A stretch of DNA of 13,899 nucleotides from Microcoleaceae cyanobacterium UBA9251 (GTDB taxonomy: Bacteria > Cyanobacteriota > Cyanobacteriia > Cyanobacteriales > Microcoleaceae), in the NCBI GenBank assembly GCA_003542015.1, contig DPLL01000035.1, positions 1 through 13,899 of the forward strand, read 5' to 3'. Shown here in pieces: positions 6,488 to 12,894 of this stretch. Each line of letters opens with the position of its first letter. Position 1 is the first letter of the stretch. The notes beneath the pieces are model-generated. The model had not been told where the DNA came from and did no database searches. It saw nothing but the letters and a program-made list of their open reading frames with translations. Position numbers and translations under genes: made by a program.

Positions 6488-8581
6488 ATGGCTTCTTCCA
6501 ATACCCCCGATTCCAAAAAAAACCGCCGCGGCATCTCTCGCGAGTCCCGCCGACACACGCCCAAAGCAAATACCAAAGGCCTTTACCAAAAAGCTTTCAA
6601 ACAAGCTTTTGTCAAACTCGAACCACGGGTGATGTTGAAAAATCCGGTGATGTTTGTGGTGTGGGTAGGCACAATTGTGACTGCATTATTAACCATAGAT
6701 CCTAATCTTTTCGGCCCGGTTCCTGGCAAAAATCAGGTAGTTTTCAACGGTTTAGTCACATTAATTTTGTTCTTCACTTTGGTGTTTGCGAATTTTGCCG
6801 AAGCGGTAGCAGAAGGGCGCGGTAAAGCCCAAGCAGACGCACTGCGATCGACAAAAGCAGACACGACAGCCCGCAAACTCTTACCAGACGGTTCATTGCA
6901 GGATGTAAGTTCCACATCCCTGAGACGCGGCGACCAAATTAAAGTGATCGCAGGTGACATCATTCCCGCTGACGGCGAAGTGATCGCAGGCGTCGCATCG
7001 GTGGACGAATCTGCGATCACCGGCGAATCCGCCCCGGTACTCAAGGAACCGGGCTCGGACATCGCCAGTTCCGTTACCGGCGGGACACGTATCCTTTCCG
7101 ACGAACTGACGCTGCGGGTGATGGCCGACCCCGGTAAGGGGTTTTTGGACAGGATGATCGCGCTGGTAGAGGGCGCTGAACGCACGAAAACACCGAATGA
7201 GATCGCGCTGACGGTGTTGTTGGCGGTGCTGACGCTGGTGTTTTTGATTGTGGTGTCAACGATTCGGCCGATCGGAAATTACGTGAAAACCCCTGTGGGC
7301 GTGGTGACGCTGATTTCGCTGCTGGTGGCGTTGATCCCGACGACGATCGGCGGTTTGCTGAGTGCGATCGGGATTGCGGGGATGGATCGCGTGGCTCAAT
7401 TTAACGTCGTAGCGACCTCTGGGCGCGCCGTGGAGGCTTGCGGCGACGTGAATACGCTGATTTTGGACAAAACCGGGACAATCACGCTGGGCAACCGTTT
7501 AGCCGAGGAGTTTATTCCGGTCAACGGTCACTCGTTGGAGGATGTGGCGCAGATAGCCCTGGCTGCGAGTGTGTTTGACGAGACGCCGGAGGGAAAGTCG
7601 ATCGTCCGTTTGTCGGAAAAATTGGGCGCAACGGTGAATTTCGATCGCACTAACGCAGTCGGGCTCGACTTTTCGGCGAAAACGCGGATGAGTGGCACCG
7701 ATTTACCAGACGGTACGGAGGTTCGTAAGGGCGCGGTGGATGCGGTGAAGGGTTTTGTGCGATCGCGCGGTGGCAATTTCGGCCCCGATCTCGACTCAGC
7801 TTACGAGCGAGTTTCCCGGCTCGGAGGCACACCTTTAGCTGTTTGTCAAGGCAACGACACCTACGGCATTATCTATTTGAAAGATATTATCAAACCGGGA
7901 ATTCGCGATCGATTTGAGCAACTGCGAAAAATGGGCATCCGCACAATTATGCTCACCGGAGATAACCGGATTACAGCATCAGTAATTGCTGACGAAGCCG
8001 GCGTTGATGACTTCATTGCCGAAGCAACTCCAGAGGACAAAATCGACGTAATTCGCAAGCAACAAGCCGAGGGCAAATTAGTAGCAATGACGGGGGATGG
8101 AACCAACGACGCGCCCGCATTAGCCCAGGCCAATGTAGGCTTAGCAATGAATTCTGGAACCCAAGCCGCGAAAGAAGCTGCGAACATGGTGGACTTAGAT
8201 TCTGACCCCACAAAACTGATTGATTTAGTGACAATTGGCAAACAGTTGCTGATTACTCGCGGCGCGCTGACTACATTTTCCCTAGCCAACGATATCGCTA
8301 AATATTTTGCAATTATTCCGGCAATGTTTGCTCCCGTTGGCGCATTGAACGTGATGGGTTTAGCCAGCGGACAATCGGCGGTTTTGTCAGCATTAGTTTA
8401 CAATGCTTTGATTATTCCCGCTTTGATTCCGTTAGCATTAACTGGGGTAAAATTTCGACCGTTGAGCGCAAATCAACTGTTGCAGCGTAACATTTTAATC
8501 TACGGATTGGGCGGTGCGATCGCGCCATTTATTGCCATCAAAATTATTGATGTTTTGATTGCCGCCGTTGGGTTAGCATAG
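6488..8581 (+). CDS. kdpB: K+-transporting P-type ATPase subunit B
   Basis: KdpB is the catalytic subunit that hydrolyses ATP to drive K+ uptake through KdpA. The product is 697 aa, slightly longer than the roughly 680 typical, owing to a basic, hydrophilic N-terminus (residues 1-40). All P-type ATPase signatures are present: TGES at 178-181 in the actuator domain, DKTGT with the phosphorylated Asp at residue 327, a nucleotide-binding region with KGAVDAV, and TGDGTNDAP at 535-543. Membrane segments include NPVMFVVWVGTIVTALLT (about 51-70), the ALIPTTIGGLLSAIG helix and three C-terminal hydrophobic helices. It ends in TAG. GC content is about 43-48% at both ends but near 57-67% from roughly 6940 to 7830, which is odd for a single gene. 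It lies 130 bp after kdpA and 78 bp before kdpG. Confidence 0.98.
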   Translation: MASSNTPDSKKNRRGISRESRRHTPKANTKGLYQKAFKQAFVKLEPRVMLKNPVMFVVWVGTIVTALLTIDPNLFGPVPGKNQVVFNGLVTLILFFTLVFANFAEAVAEGRGKAQADALRSTKADTTARKLLPDGSLQDVSSTSLRRGDQIKVIAGDIIPADGEVIAGVASVDESAITGESAPVLKEPGSDIASSVTGGTRILSDELTLRVMADPGKGFLDRMIALVEGAERTKTPNEIALTVLLAVLTLVFLIVVSTIRPIGNYVKTPVGVVTLISLLVALIPTTIGGLLSAIGIAGMDRVAQFNVVATSGRAVEACGDVNTLILDKTGTITLGNRLAEEFIPVNGHSLEDVAQIALAASVFDETPEGKSIVRLSEKLGATVNFDRTNAVGLDFSAKTRMSGTDLPDGTEVRKGAVDAVKGFVRSRGGNFGPDLDSAYERVSRLGGTPLAVCQGNDTYGIIYLKDIIKPGIRDRFEQLRKMGIRTIMLTGDNRITASVIADEAGVDDFIAEATPEDKIDVIRKQQAEGKLVAMTGDGTNDAPALAQANVGLAMNSGTQAAKEAANMVDLDSDPTKLIDLVTIGKQLLITRGALTTFSLANDIAKYFAIIPAMFAPVGALNVMGLASGQSAVLSALVYNALIIPALIPLALTGVKFRPLSANQLLQRNILIYGLGGAIAPFIAIKIIDVLIAAVGLA

Positions 8582-8648
8582 AAGAAGTTCGGCAACGGAT
8601 TTTTTAACGGATGTAACGGATAGTTGGACAGATATTTAGTTCCCAATC

Positions 8649-8654
8649 AAGGAG
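8649..8654 (+). promoter_or_regulatory. Shine-Dalgarno sequence of kdpG
   Basis: AAGGAG lies five bases before the ATG at 8660. It fixes the start against an upstream TTG at 8624, which falls at the inner edge of the inverted repeat. It is the clearest ribosome-binding site in the operon. Confidence 0.8.
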
Positions 8655-8659
8655 AATTT

Positions 8660-8929
8660 ATGAAACGGAATGATTTGCTGAATGATGTTTTGCCTAGGGA
8701 TTTTCAAGAAATAATTGAGTTAGCGCAAATGCTTTGGCGTCGCCACCCAATCCCGGTGCAGCTATTTCTGGTAATGTGCTTTAACTTGATAATTGCACCG
8801 GCTGTTTACGCGGCTGCGGGTGAAGATTTGACCAAGAAAGCTGCGTGGGGTTTAAGTCTCCTGGGTTTGGTGATTATCGGGCTGGCTATTTATCTGTTTG
8901 TCGTGATTTTTCAGCCAGAAAGATTTTAG
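8660..8929 (+). CDS. kdpG: Small Kdp-operon membrane protein KdpG, with KdpF-like C-terminus
   Basis: This 89-aa protein sits between kdpB and kdpC, the position of kdpG in characterised Anabaena kdp operons. It has an acidic/amphipathic N-terminus (residues 1-28), a first hydrophobic segment (about 32-52, PVQLFLVMCFNLIIAPAVYA) and a second (64-84, GLSLLGLVIIGLAIYLFVVIF), ending in QPERF. Seen directly: the last 26 residues resemble KdpF, the roughly 29-aa stabilising peptide of the E. coli complex, which is also a single helix ending in a short acidic/Phe motif. I infer that it is a two-helix KdpF equivalent helping assemble or stabilise KdpABC. Automatic annotation may call it potassium-transporting ATPase subunit F. 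It ends in TAG and lies wholly inside the 38-bp inverted repeats. Confidence 0.85.
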   Translation: MKRNDLLNDVLPRDFQEIIELAQMLWRRHPIPVQLFLVMCFNLIIAPAVYAAAGEDLTKKAAWGLSLLGLVIIGLAIYLFVVIFQPERF

Positions 8930-9028
8930 TCAAATACTGGCAACAAACAATTAAGCTGCTTCGCGCTCCCAAACTCACGAATACAGAAAAAGCTGTTTCT
9001 GCCCTCTTCCTACTGCCTTCTTCCTTAC

Positions 9029-9055
9029 ATCCGTTACATCCGTTACATCCGTTAC
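9029..9055. repeat. Nonamer tandem repeat ATCCGTTAC, three copies
   Basis: Three perfect nonamers overlap the right arm of the kdpG-flanking inverted repeat. Their complement appears about 1.7 times in the left arm, so the array has probably expanded on the right side. Confidence 0.85.
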
Positions 9056-9096
9056 AAAATCCGTTGCCGAACTTCCTTCATTAATTGAGGTCATTT

Positions 9097-9726
9097 ATGA
9101 GAGAAATAATCAAAGCAATTCGCGTGACTTTAGTCCTGTGGGGAATCACGGCCATTATTTATCCTTTGATTTTGCTAGTAATCGGTCAAATTGCCTTCAA
9201 CTCCCAGGCAAATGGTAGCTTAATTATGAAGCAAGGAGTGGTAGTTGGTTCTGCTTTAATCGGTCAGAATTTCACGTCAGAAAAATATTTTTGGAGCCGT
9301 CCCAGCACCACAAATTACAGCAGCTTTGCGGCTTCAGATTACGAGCCGACAAAGGGAGAAAATTTAAGTCAGAGAACAGGCGTTTCGGGAGCTAGTAATC
9401 TTGCTCCCAGCAATTCGGCTCTGCTGAAGCGGGGTAATAAAAAAGATGGTTTTCAGGGTGTTAAAATTGAATTAGACCGTCTCAAGAAAGCTGGAATTAA
9501 ACCGACTGCTGATTTAGTCTATACTTCCGGTTCTAGCCTCGATCCACACATTAGCGAAGAGGCTGCTAGAGCGCAAGTTCAACGGATCGCAAAAGTGCGA
9601 TCGCTCAATCCCAATCAAGTAGAAATGCTGGTATCCAAGAATACAGACGGCAGATTCCTAGGCATTTTCGGCGAACCGGGGGTTAATGTTCTTAAACTGA
9701 ATTTAGCTCTAGATGGTTTACAATAA
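9097..9726 (+). CDS. kdpC: K+-transporting P-type ATPase subunit C
   Basis: KdpC is the single-span assembly subunit required for high-affinity K+ transport by KdpFABC. The product is 209 aa (the E. coli protein is about 190). It has an N-terminal membrane helix (TLVLWGITAIIYPLILLVIG, about residues 11-30), the family motif GSALIGQNFTSEKYFWSRPS (about 47-66), LDPHIS...A...RIAKVR, and the C-terminal GIFGEPGVNVLKLNLALD. I chose the ATG at 9097, preceded at six bases by GAGG; an in-frame TTG at 9085 would add four residues. It follows kdpG after 167 bp of repeats, and the right arm of the kdpG-flanking repeat ends 21 bases before this start, so local RNA structure could affect its translation. 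Confidence 0.96.
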   Translation: MREIIKAIRVTLVLWGITAIIYPLILLVIGQIAFNSQANGSLIMKQGVVVGSALIGQNFTSEKYFWSRPSTTNYSSFAASDYEPTKGENLSQRTGVSGASNLAPSNSALLKRGNKKDGFQGVKIELDRLKKAGIKPTADLVYTSGSSLDPHISEEAARAQVQRIAKVRSLNPNQVEMLVSKNTDGRFLGIFGEPGVNVLKLNLALDGLQ

Positions 9727-9760
9727 TTTATAGTCAGCAGTCAGTAGTCATTAATCATTA

Positions 9761-9810
9761 GTTATTGGTTATTGGTTATTGGTTATTGGTTATTGGTTAT
9801 TGGTTATTGG
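9761..9810. repeat. Heptamer tandem repeat GTTATTG, seven copies
   Basis: Seven perfect heptamers are followed, from about 9822 to 9895, by degenerate CAACTAA/CTACTAA-type units partly complementary to 9732-9760. Together they fill the 175-bp kdpC-kdpD gap and can form an imperfect hairpin. No Shine-Dalgarno sequence is visible before kdpD. Confidence 0.9.
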
Positions 9811-9901
9811 CAATCGATCGACAACTAACAACTAACAACTGACTACTAACTACTGACAACTACTAACTGACTACGAACTACTGACTACTAACTATTCAGC
9901 T

Positions 9902-11041
9902 ATGATTCACTCTAGCGAACTTACAAACAATCCGAACGCAGTTTTCATTCAACCGAATCACGGTAACGATCGCATCCGCCGGGGGAAGCACAAAATCTTT
10001 ATCGGTATGGCCCCCGGTGTCGGCAAAACTTTCCGAATGCTAGAAGAAGGACACAGCCTCAAATCAGAAGGCATTGATGTCGTAGTCGGGTTATTAGAAA
10101 CTCACGGGCGAAAAGAAACAGCAGCCAAAGGCGAAGGACTAGAAATAGTGCCACGAAAACAAATGCTGCGAGGCGAAAAAATGCTGACAGAAATGGATAC
10201 AGAATCTGTCATAGAACGTCGCCCTCAACTAGCATTAATAGACGAACTTGCTCATACAAATATTCCCGGTTCTCTGCGAGAAAAGCGATATCAAGATGTC
10301 GAAGAAATTCTCAAAGCTGGGATTGATGTTTTTTCAACTCTCAACATTCAACACATAGAAAGTCTCAATGATTTAGTAGCACGAATTACCGGAGTTGTCG
10401 TGCGAGAGCGAGTGCCCGATCGCGTCCTCGAAGATGCTGACGAAGTAGTCGTTATTGATGTCACACCGGAAACCTTAGAAGAACGGTTGCTAGAAGGCAA
10501 AATCTATGCTCCCGAAAAAATCGAACAATCTTTAGAAAACTTTTTCCAGCGTCGTCATTTAATTGCTTTACGAGAACTAGCATTACGAGAAGTCGCAGAC
10601 AACGTTGAAGAGGACGCAGCAACTTTAAAAGGTCAATCTTGCAACATTCACGAACGAGTTTTAGTCTGCGTTTCAACTTATCCCAATTCTTTGCAACTGC
10701 TGCGGCGGGGTGCGAGAATTTCTAACTATATGAATGCTTCCTTTTATGCTTTGTTTGTCGATAATCCCGATCGATTTTTAACCAAAGTCGAAAGCTTGCA
10801 CGTTGAAACTTGTCAGAAGCTTTGCCAAGAATTTAACGGGCAATTTCTGCGGGTGCAGAGTCCGAATATAGCTAAAGCAATTTCGGAGGTAGCTCAAGAG
10901 TATCGCATTACTCAAATTGTCATCGGCGAAAGCCAGCAATCTCGGTGGAAATTGCTGCTGCGGGGTTCTTTGACTCAGCAATTAGTGCGATCGCTCAAAC
11001 ACGTAGATTTGCACATCATCGCTACTGAGAAAAATCATTAG
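9902..11041 (+). CDS. kdpD: Short KdpD: N-terminal KdpD sensor domain plus universal-stress domain, no kinase
   Basis: The 379-aa product matches only the cytoplasmic N-terminal half of E. coli-type KdpD (about 890 aa). The KdpD domain carries a Walker A motif, GMAPGVGKT (residues 35-43), and a Walker B motif, LALIDELAHTN (Asp114-Glu115). A universal-stress (USP-like) domain follows from about residue 252 (RVLVCVSTYPNS ... GESQQSRWKLLLRGS). The four membrane helices, HisKA and ATPase domains are absent, and the gene ends cleanly at TAG. Short KdpD proteins of this type are known from Anabaena kdp operons, so this is a lineage feature rather than a truncation. No kdpE lies in the window; I infer action through a separately encoded kinase/regulator or by direct modulation of the transporter. 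Last gene of the operon. Confidence 0.94.
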   Translation: MIHSSELTNNPNAVFIQPNHGNDRIRRGKHKIFIGMAPGVGKTFRMLEEGHSLKSEGIDVVVGLLETHGRKETAAKGEGLEIVPRKQMLRGEKMLTEMDTESVIERRPQLALIDELAHTNIPGSLREKRYQDVEEILKAGIDVFSTLNIQHIESLNDLVARITGVVVRERVPDRVLEDADEVVVIDVTPETLEERLLEGKIYAPEKIEQSLENFFQRRHLIALRELALREVADNVEEDAATLKGQSCNIHERVLVCVSTYPNSLQLLRRGARISNYMNASFYALFVDNPDRFLTKVESLHVETCQKLCQEFNGQFLRVQSPNIAKAISEVAQEYRITQIVIGESQQSRWKLLLRGSLTQQLVRSLKHVDLHIIATEKNH

Positions 11042-11094
11042 TCATTGGTCATTGGTCATTAGTTATTAGTTATTAGTTCTTGTTTACTAACAAG
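11042..11094. repeat. Heptamer-like repeats and weak hairpin after kdpD
   Basis: GTCATTG/GTCATTA/GTTATTA units run from the kdpD stop to about 11078. CTTGTT (11079-11084) then pairs with AACAAG (11089-11094) across a 4-base loop, with more pairing outside after a bulge. There is no T tract, so a terminator role is only possible. Confidence 0.5.
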
Positions 11095-11154
11095 TAACTA
11101 TAGCATTTATCAGTTGATATCGGTAGGGACACCGCAGTGCTCATTGGTTTCAAC

Positions 11155-11582
11155 TTAAGCAGTTGACACCCAGATTTCTTGATAGTAAGTAACCTTCTCT
11201 CTATGTCCCTTACGCTCTTGTTTAATCAAACCCAGCATTTTATGATGCTCAACTAAATAGGTAACTACATCTGTACTTTCACCCCGCAACAAAGATCGCG
11301 AAAAATGCTCTAGTCCACGACCAACCATCTCTACCGAAATGCGTTCCTTGGGTTGACCTAACTCCACAGCTACTGAGGAACACAAATCATTGAGAACTGC
11401 ATCAAATATCCCAGTCGCATAAATTTGAATTTCTACTCCATTATTCCCACCCACAAATAAGCTAACCCAAGTAAAGGTTTTGTCAGTAAAAATGTCTCTT
11501 CTACTTTCCAACGGCTACGGTACTGTTCACACACTTGTTGCGCCGATAATTTTTCTGGGTCTTTGACGTTAGTCAGATAGTA
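11155..11582 (-). pseudogene. C-terminal remnant of an IS4-family transposase, frameshifted
   Basis: Reading leftward from 11582, one frame gives YYLTNVKDPEKLSAQQV, then YRSRWKVEETFLLTK and LLGLAYLWVG. Near 11446-11453 a net -1 frameshift moves the homology to a second frame: GVEIQIYATGIFDAVLNDLC, GQPKERISVEMVGRGLEHFS, and the end at TAA 11157-11155. The YRSRWKVEETFLLTK block fits the IS4 signature Y-(2)-R-(3)-E-(6)-K, so the DDE-domain Glu is kept, but both upstream Asp residues and the rest of the N-terminal part are missing. Homology stops at 11582, exactly where a palindromic element begins. A 118-aa ORF can be called at 11155-11511 but its first residues are out-of-frame. This is an inactive fossil. 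Confidence 0.8.
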
Positions 11583-11716
11583 TAGCAACCGCCAAGACGG
11601 TTGCTATAATGTAAACATCAATGTCTACCGCTATATTCACGGAGTTTGCAATAATTCGTTTACTATAGGAAAGCAGTCTTAATAATCCCCGCGTATGCGA
11701 GACCGGGGAGTGTCAA
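11581..11716 (+). mobile_element. Small non-coding IS200/IS605-like element (PATE-type)
   Basis: The left end is a perfect hairpin, TATAGCAACCG (11581-11591) and its complement (11598-11608) around a 6-base loop. The right end is AATCCCCG (11684-11691), a loop, then CGGGGAGTGTCAA (11704-11716), closely matching the end of the tnpB element at 12857-12889 on the opposite strand. There is no ORF between. I infer a non-autonomous palindrome-ended element mobilised by a TnpA supplied elsewhere; it abuts the transposase remnant. Confidence 0.5.
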
Positions 11717-11764
11717 TGAGTAAATTCCATACTGCATACCCTAAAAAAAGTTTGAAAGTAACTT

Positions 11765-11992
11765 CTATGCTTCACTCTTATGAGGCATCACAAATCCCGG
11801 ACACTTGTATTTTCCACCTTTCTTATCTGTACAGGTCTTCATCGACAGATTCGGGTTGAATAGCACTGCGACTTGGTTATTAGCTGTTGGTGCAACAGTC
11901 GTAGGAGTTGGCAGTGCTTTTGAGGCTTGACATAGCTCTAGTACCGCGATCATCGCCAGTATAGTTGATGAAATCCAGACGGTGCGTTTCAT
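11765..11992 (-). CDS. Small secreted protein of unknown function
   Basis: I do not recognise this 75-aa protein. It has a clear signal peptide: basic MKR, a hydrophobic core (VWISSTILAMIAVLELC) and a plausible cleavage site after ASKA (residue 26). The mature part is about 49 residues: a Pro/Thr/Ala-rich start (LPTPTTVAPTANN), then NPNLSMKTCTDKKGGKYKCP with two Cys separated by ten residues that could form a disulfide, and a basic tail. Cys21 is preceded by LEL, a poor lipobox, so a lipoprotein is unlikely. I chose the ATG at 11992 because it overlaps the TPR gene stop in ATGA and is preceded by AAGAGG; an ATG 48 bases upstream would put 16 hydrophilic residues ahead of the signal peptide. 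Coupling suggests a shared task with the TPR protein. Confidence 0.7.
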   Translation of the reverse strand: MKRTVWISSTILAMIAVLELCQASKALPTPTTVAPTANNQVAVLFNPNLSMKTCTDKKGGKYKCPGFVMPHKSEA

Positions 11993-12711
11993 TTTTTGGT
12001 TTTTTCCTCTTGTAAGCGTTGACGGGCCATCCCTATCCATATATCCTCATCGAATTCTTGAGAATCCGCATACTTTAGGCAAGATTTCCACTGCTGTTGA
12101 GCTTCCTTCTTTTTTTTCATCCCTTCTAAGACTTGAGCTTTTAGACAATAAGTCGCAGGTATGGCGCTATCAAGTTTCGTCGCTGCATCCAGATGTTGCA
12201 GTGCTTCTGAGTATCGGCGCTGTTCTAGGCGAGCCCAACCCAAATTTTTGAGCAGAGAAGATTTGACTTGATCGTCCTCAGCTAATTTTAAACCTTGAAA
12301 CAGCAAGTGAACAGCAGCAGGATAATTTTTGTCATGAAGTATATATAATTGAGCTAGGTTGCTGTAAGCGGCAGGGAACCCGAGTTGGGCAGCTTGCCGA
12401 TATTTTGCTTCCGCGCATTCCAAATCTTGCAGCTCTTCGCAAAGCCATCCCAAATTATAAAGAGCAGTTTGGCTCTTGGGATTTAGGAAGAGCGCTAACT
12501 GATAGGATGCTTGAGTATCCGCCAACCGATGGGCTTTGTAGTTTTCAAACCCGAGATTGTTAAAAAATAATGCTAGTTCCGGCAACCCAAGTTGCCAGCC
12601 ACCAAACCCTACTGTTAGCATCAGCATCAATGCAGCCCATTTGGATTTCTGATGATTTTTAGCTGTAGCAGCCTGCTCCATGACCTTGAAAAGGTTAGCT
12701 AATGGTTTCAT
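11989..12711 (-). CDS. Membrane-anchored tetratricopeptide repeat protein
   Basis: The 240-aa product has a short N-terminal cytoplasmic stretch, one hydrophobic segment (about residues 25-43, WAALMLMLTVGFGGWQLGL) and about five TPR units covering residues 47-216. Examples are the unit starting ALFFNNLGFENYK and ending LFLNP, the unit starting TALYNLGWLCEEL, AAYSNLAQLYI, LLKNLGWARLEQRRYSEALQ and PATYCLKAQVLEGM. A Lys/Glu-rich tail ends KTKK. TPR units mediate protein-protein contacts, here probably on the periplasmic side or membrane surface. No enzymatic domain is visible and the partner is unknown; the downstream secreted peptide, whose start overlaps this stop by four bases, is the obvious candidate. 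The ATG at 12711 has no clear Shine-Dalgarno sequence; TATACT lies 5 bases upstream, so the transcript could be leaderless. Confidence 0.85.
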   Translation of the reverse strand: MKPLANLFKVMEQAATAKNHQKSKWAALMLMLTVGFGGWQLGLPELALFFNNLGFENYKAHRLADTQASYQLALFLNPKSQTALYNLGWLCEELQDLECAEAKYRQAAQLGFPAAYSNLAQLYILHDKNYPAAVHLLFQGLKLAEDDQVKSSLLKNLGWARLEQRRYSEALQHLDAATKLDSAIPATYCLKAQVLEGMKKKKEAQQQWKSCLKYADSQEFDEDIWIGMARQRLQEEKTKK

Positions 12712-12755
12712 TTTTAGTATAGTTTAACTTGAGAGTCTGGCGATATTTTATTTAC

Positions 12756-12785
12756 GAGATGCAATTACGACCGCAATTGCATCTC
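12756..12785. repeat. Perfect 11-bp hairpin upstream of the TPR gene
   Basis: GAGATGCAATT (12756-12766) is the exact complement of 12775-12785, with an 8-base loop. It lies about 45 bp upstream of the TPR gene and about 70 bp beyond the tnpB element's hairpin. It could be an operator, a palindromic repeat or an element scar; there is no T tract for a terminator in either direction. Confidence 0.65.
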
Positions 12786-12856
12786 AATCTTGCGAAATAA
12801 CTGAGACTTGAGCCAATTATCGATCGGATTGGGCAACTCCCTAGCCGAATGCTTCT

Positions 12857-12894
12857 TTGACACTCCTCGGCTATCAGGCACGAGGATTCTTGGT
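12857..12894 (-). other. Right-end hairpin of the IS605-type element and 3' part of the putative omega RNA
   Basis: Directly after the tnpB stop the coding strand reads AAGAATCCTCG, an 11-base loop, then CGAGGAGTGTCAA. CCTCG (12865-12869 on the plus strand) pairs with CGAGG (12881-12885). In IS200/IS605 elements this end is recognised by TnpA, and it is also the 3' part of the omega RNA that guides TnpB; sequence beyond TCAA (12856 downward) would be the guide segment. Function is inferred from family knowledge. Confidence 0.6.

Larger units (their letters stand above)
8584..9075. repeat. 38-bp inverted repeats bracketing kdpG
   Basis: The left arm (8584-8621, two bases after the kdpB stop) and the right arm (9038-9075, 21 bases before the kdpC ATG) are reverse complements with a single mismatch. 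The outer 17 bases (GAAGTTCGGCAACGGAT) match perfectly. The arms would pair in operon mRNA to form a long stem with the whole kdpG gene as its loop. They could also mark an inserted element carrying kdpG. Confidence 0.9.

Noticed and set aside
6087..7259. Several antisense ORFs opposite kdpA and kdpB
   Set aside because: They are shadows of strongly conserved coding sequence, low in complexity and rich in Ser/Ala/Pro, with no start signals.
9761..9895. Possible CRISPR array in the kdpC-kdpD gap
   Set aside because: The units are 7-base head-to-tail repeats without spacers; they match STRR-type repeats.
9902..11041. kdpD as a truncated pseudogene
   Set aside because: The KdpD and USP domains are complete, the stop follows a full domain end, and the same short form is known in other cyanobacterial kdp operons.
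11155..11511. A separate 118-aa protein gene
   Set aside because: Its first residues are an out-of-frame reading of the transposase TK-LLGLAYLWVG block; the rest is the frameshifted transposase C-terminus.
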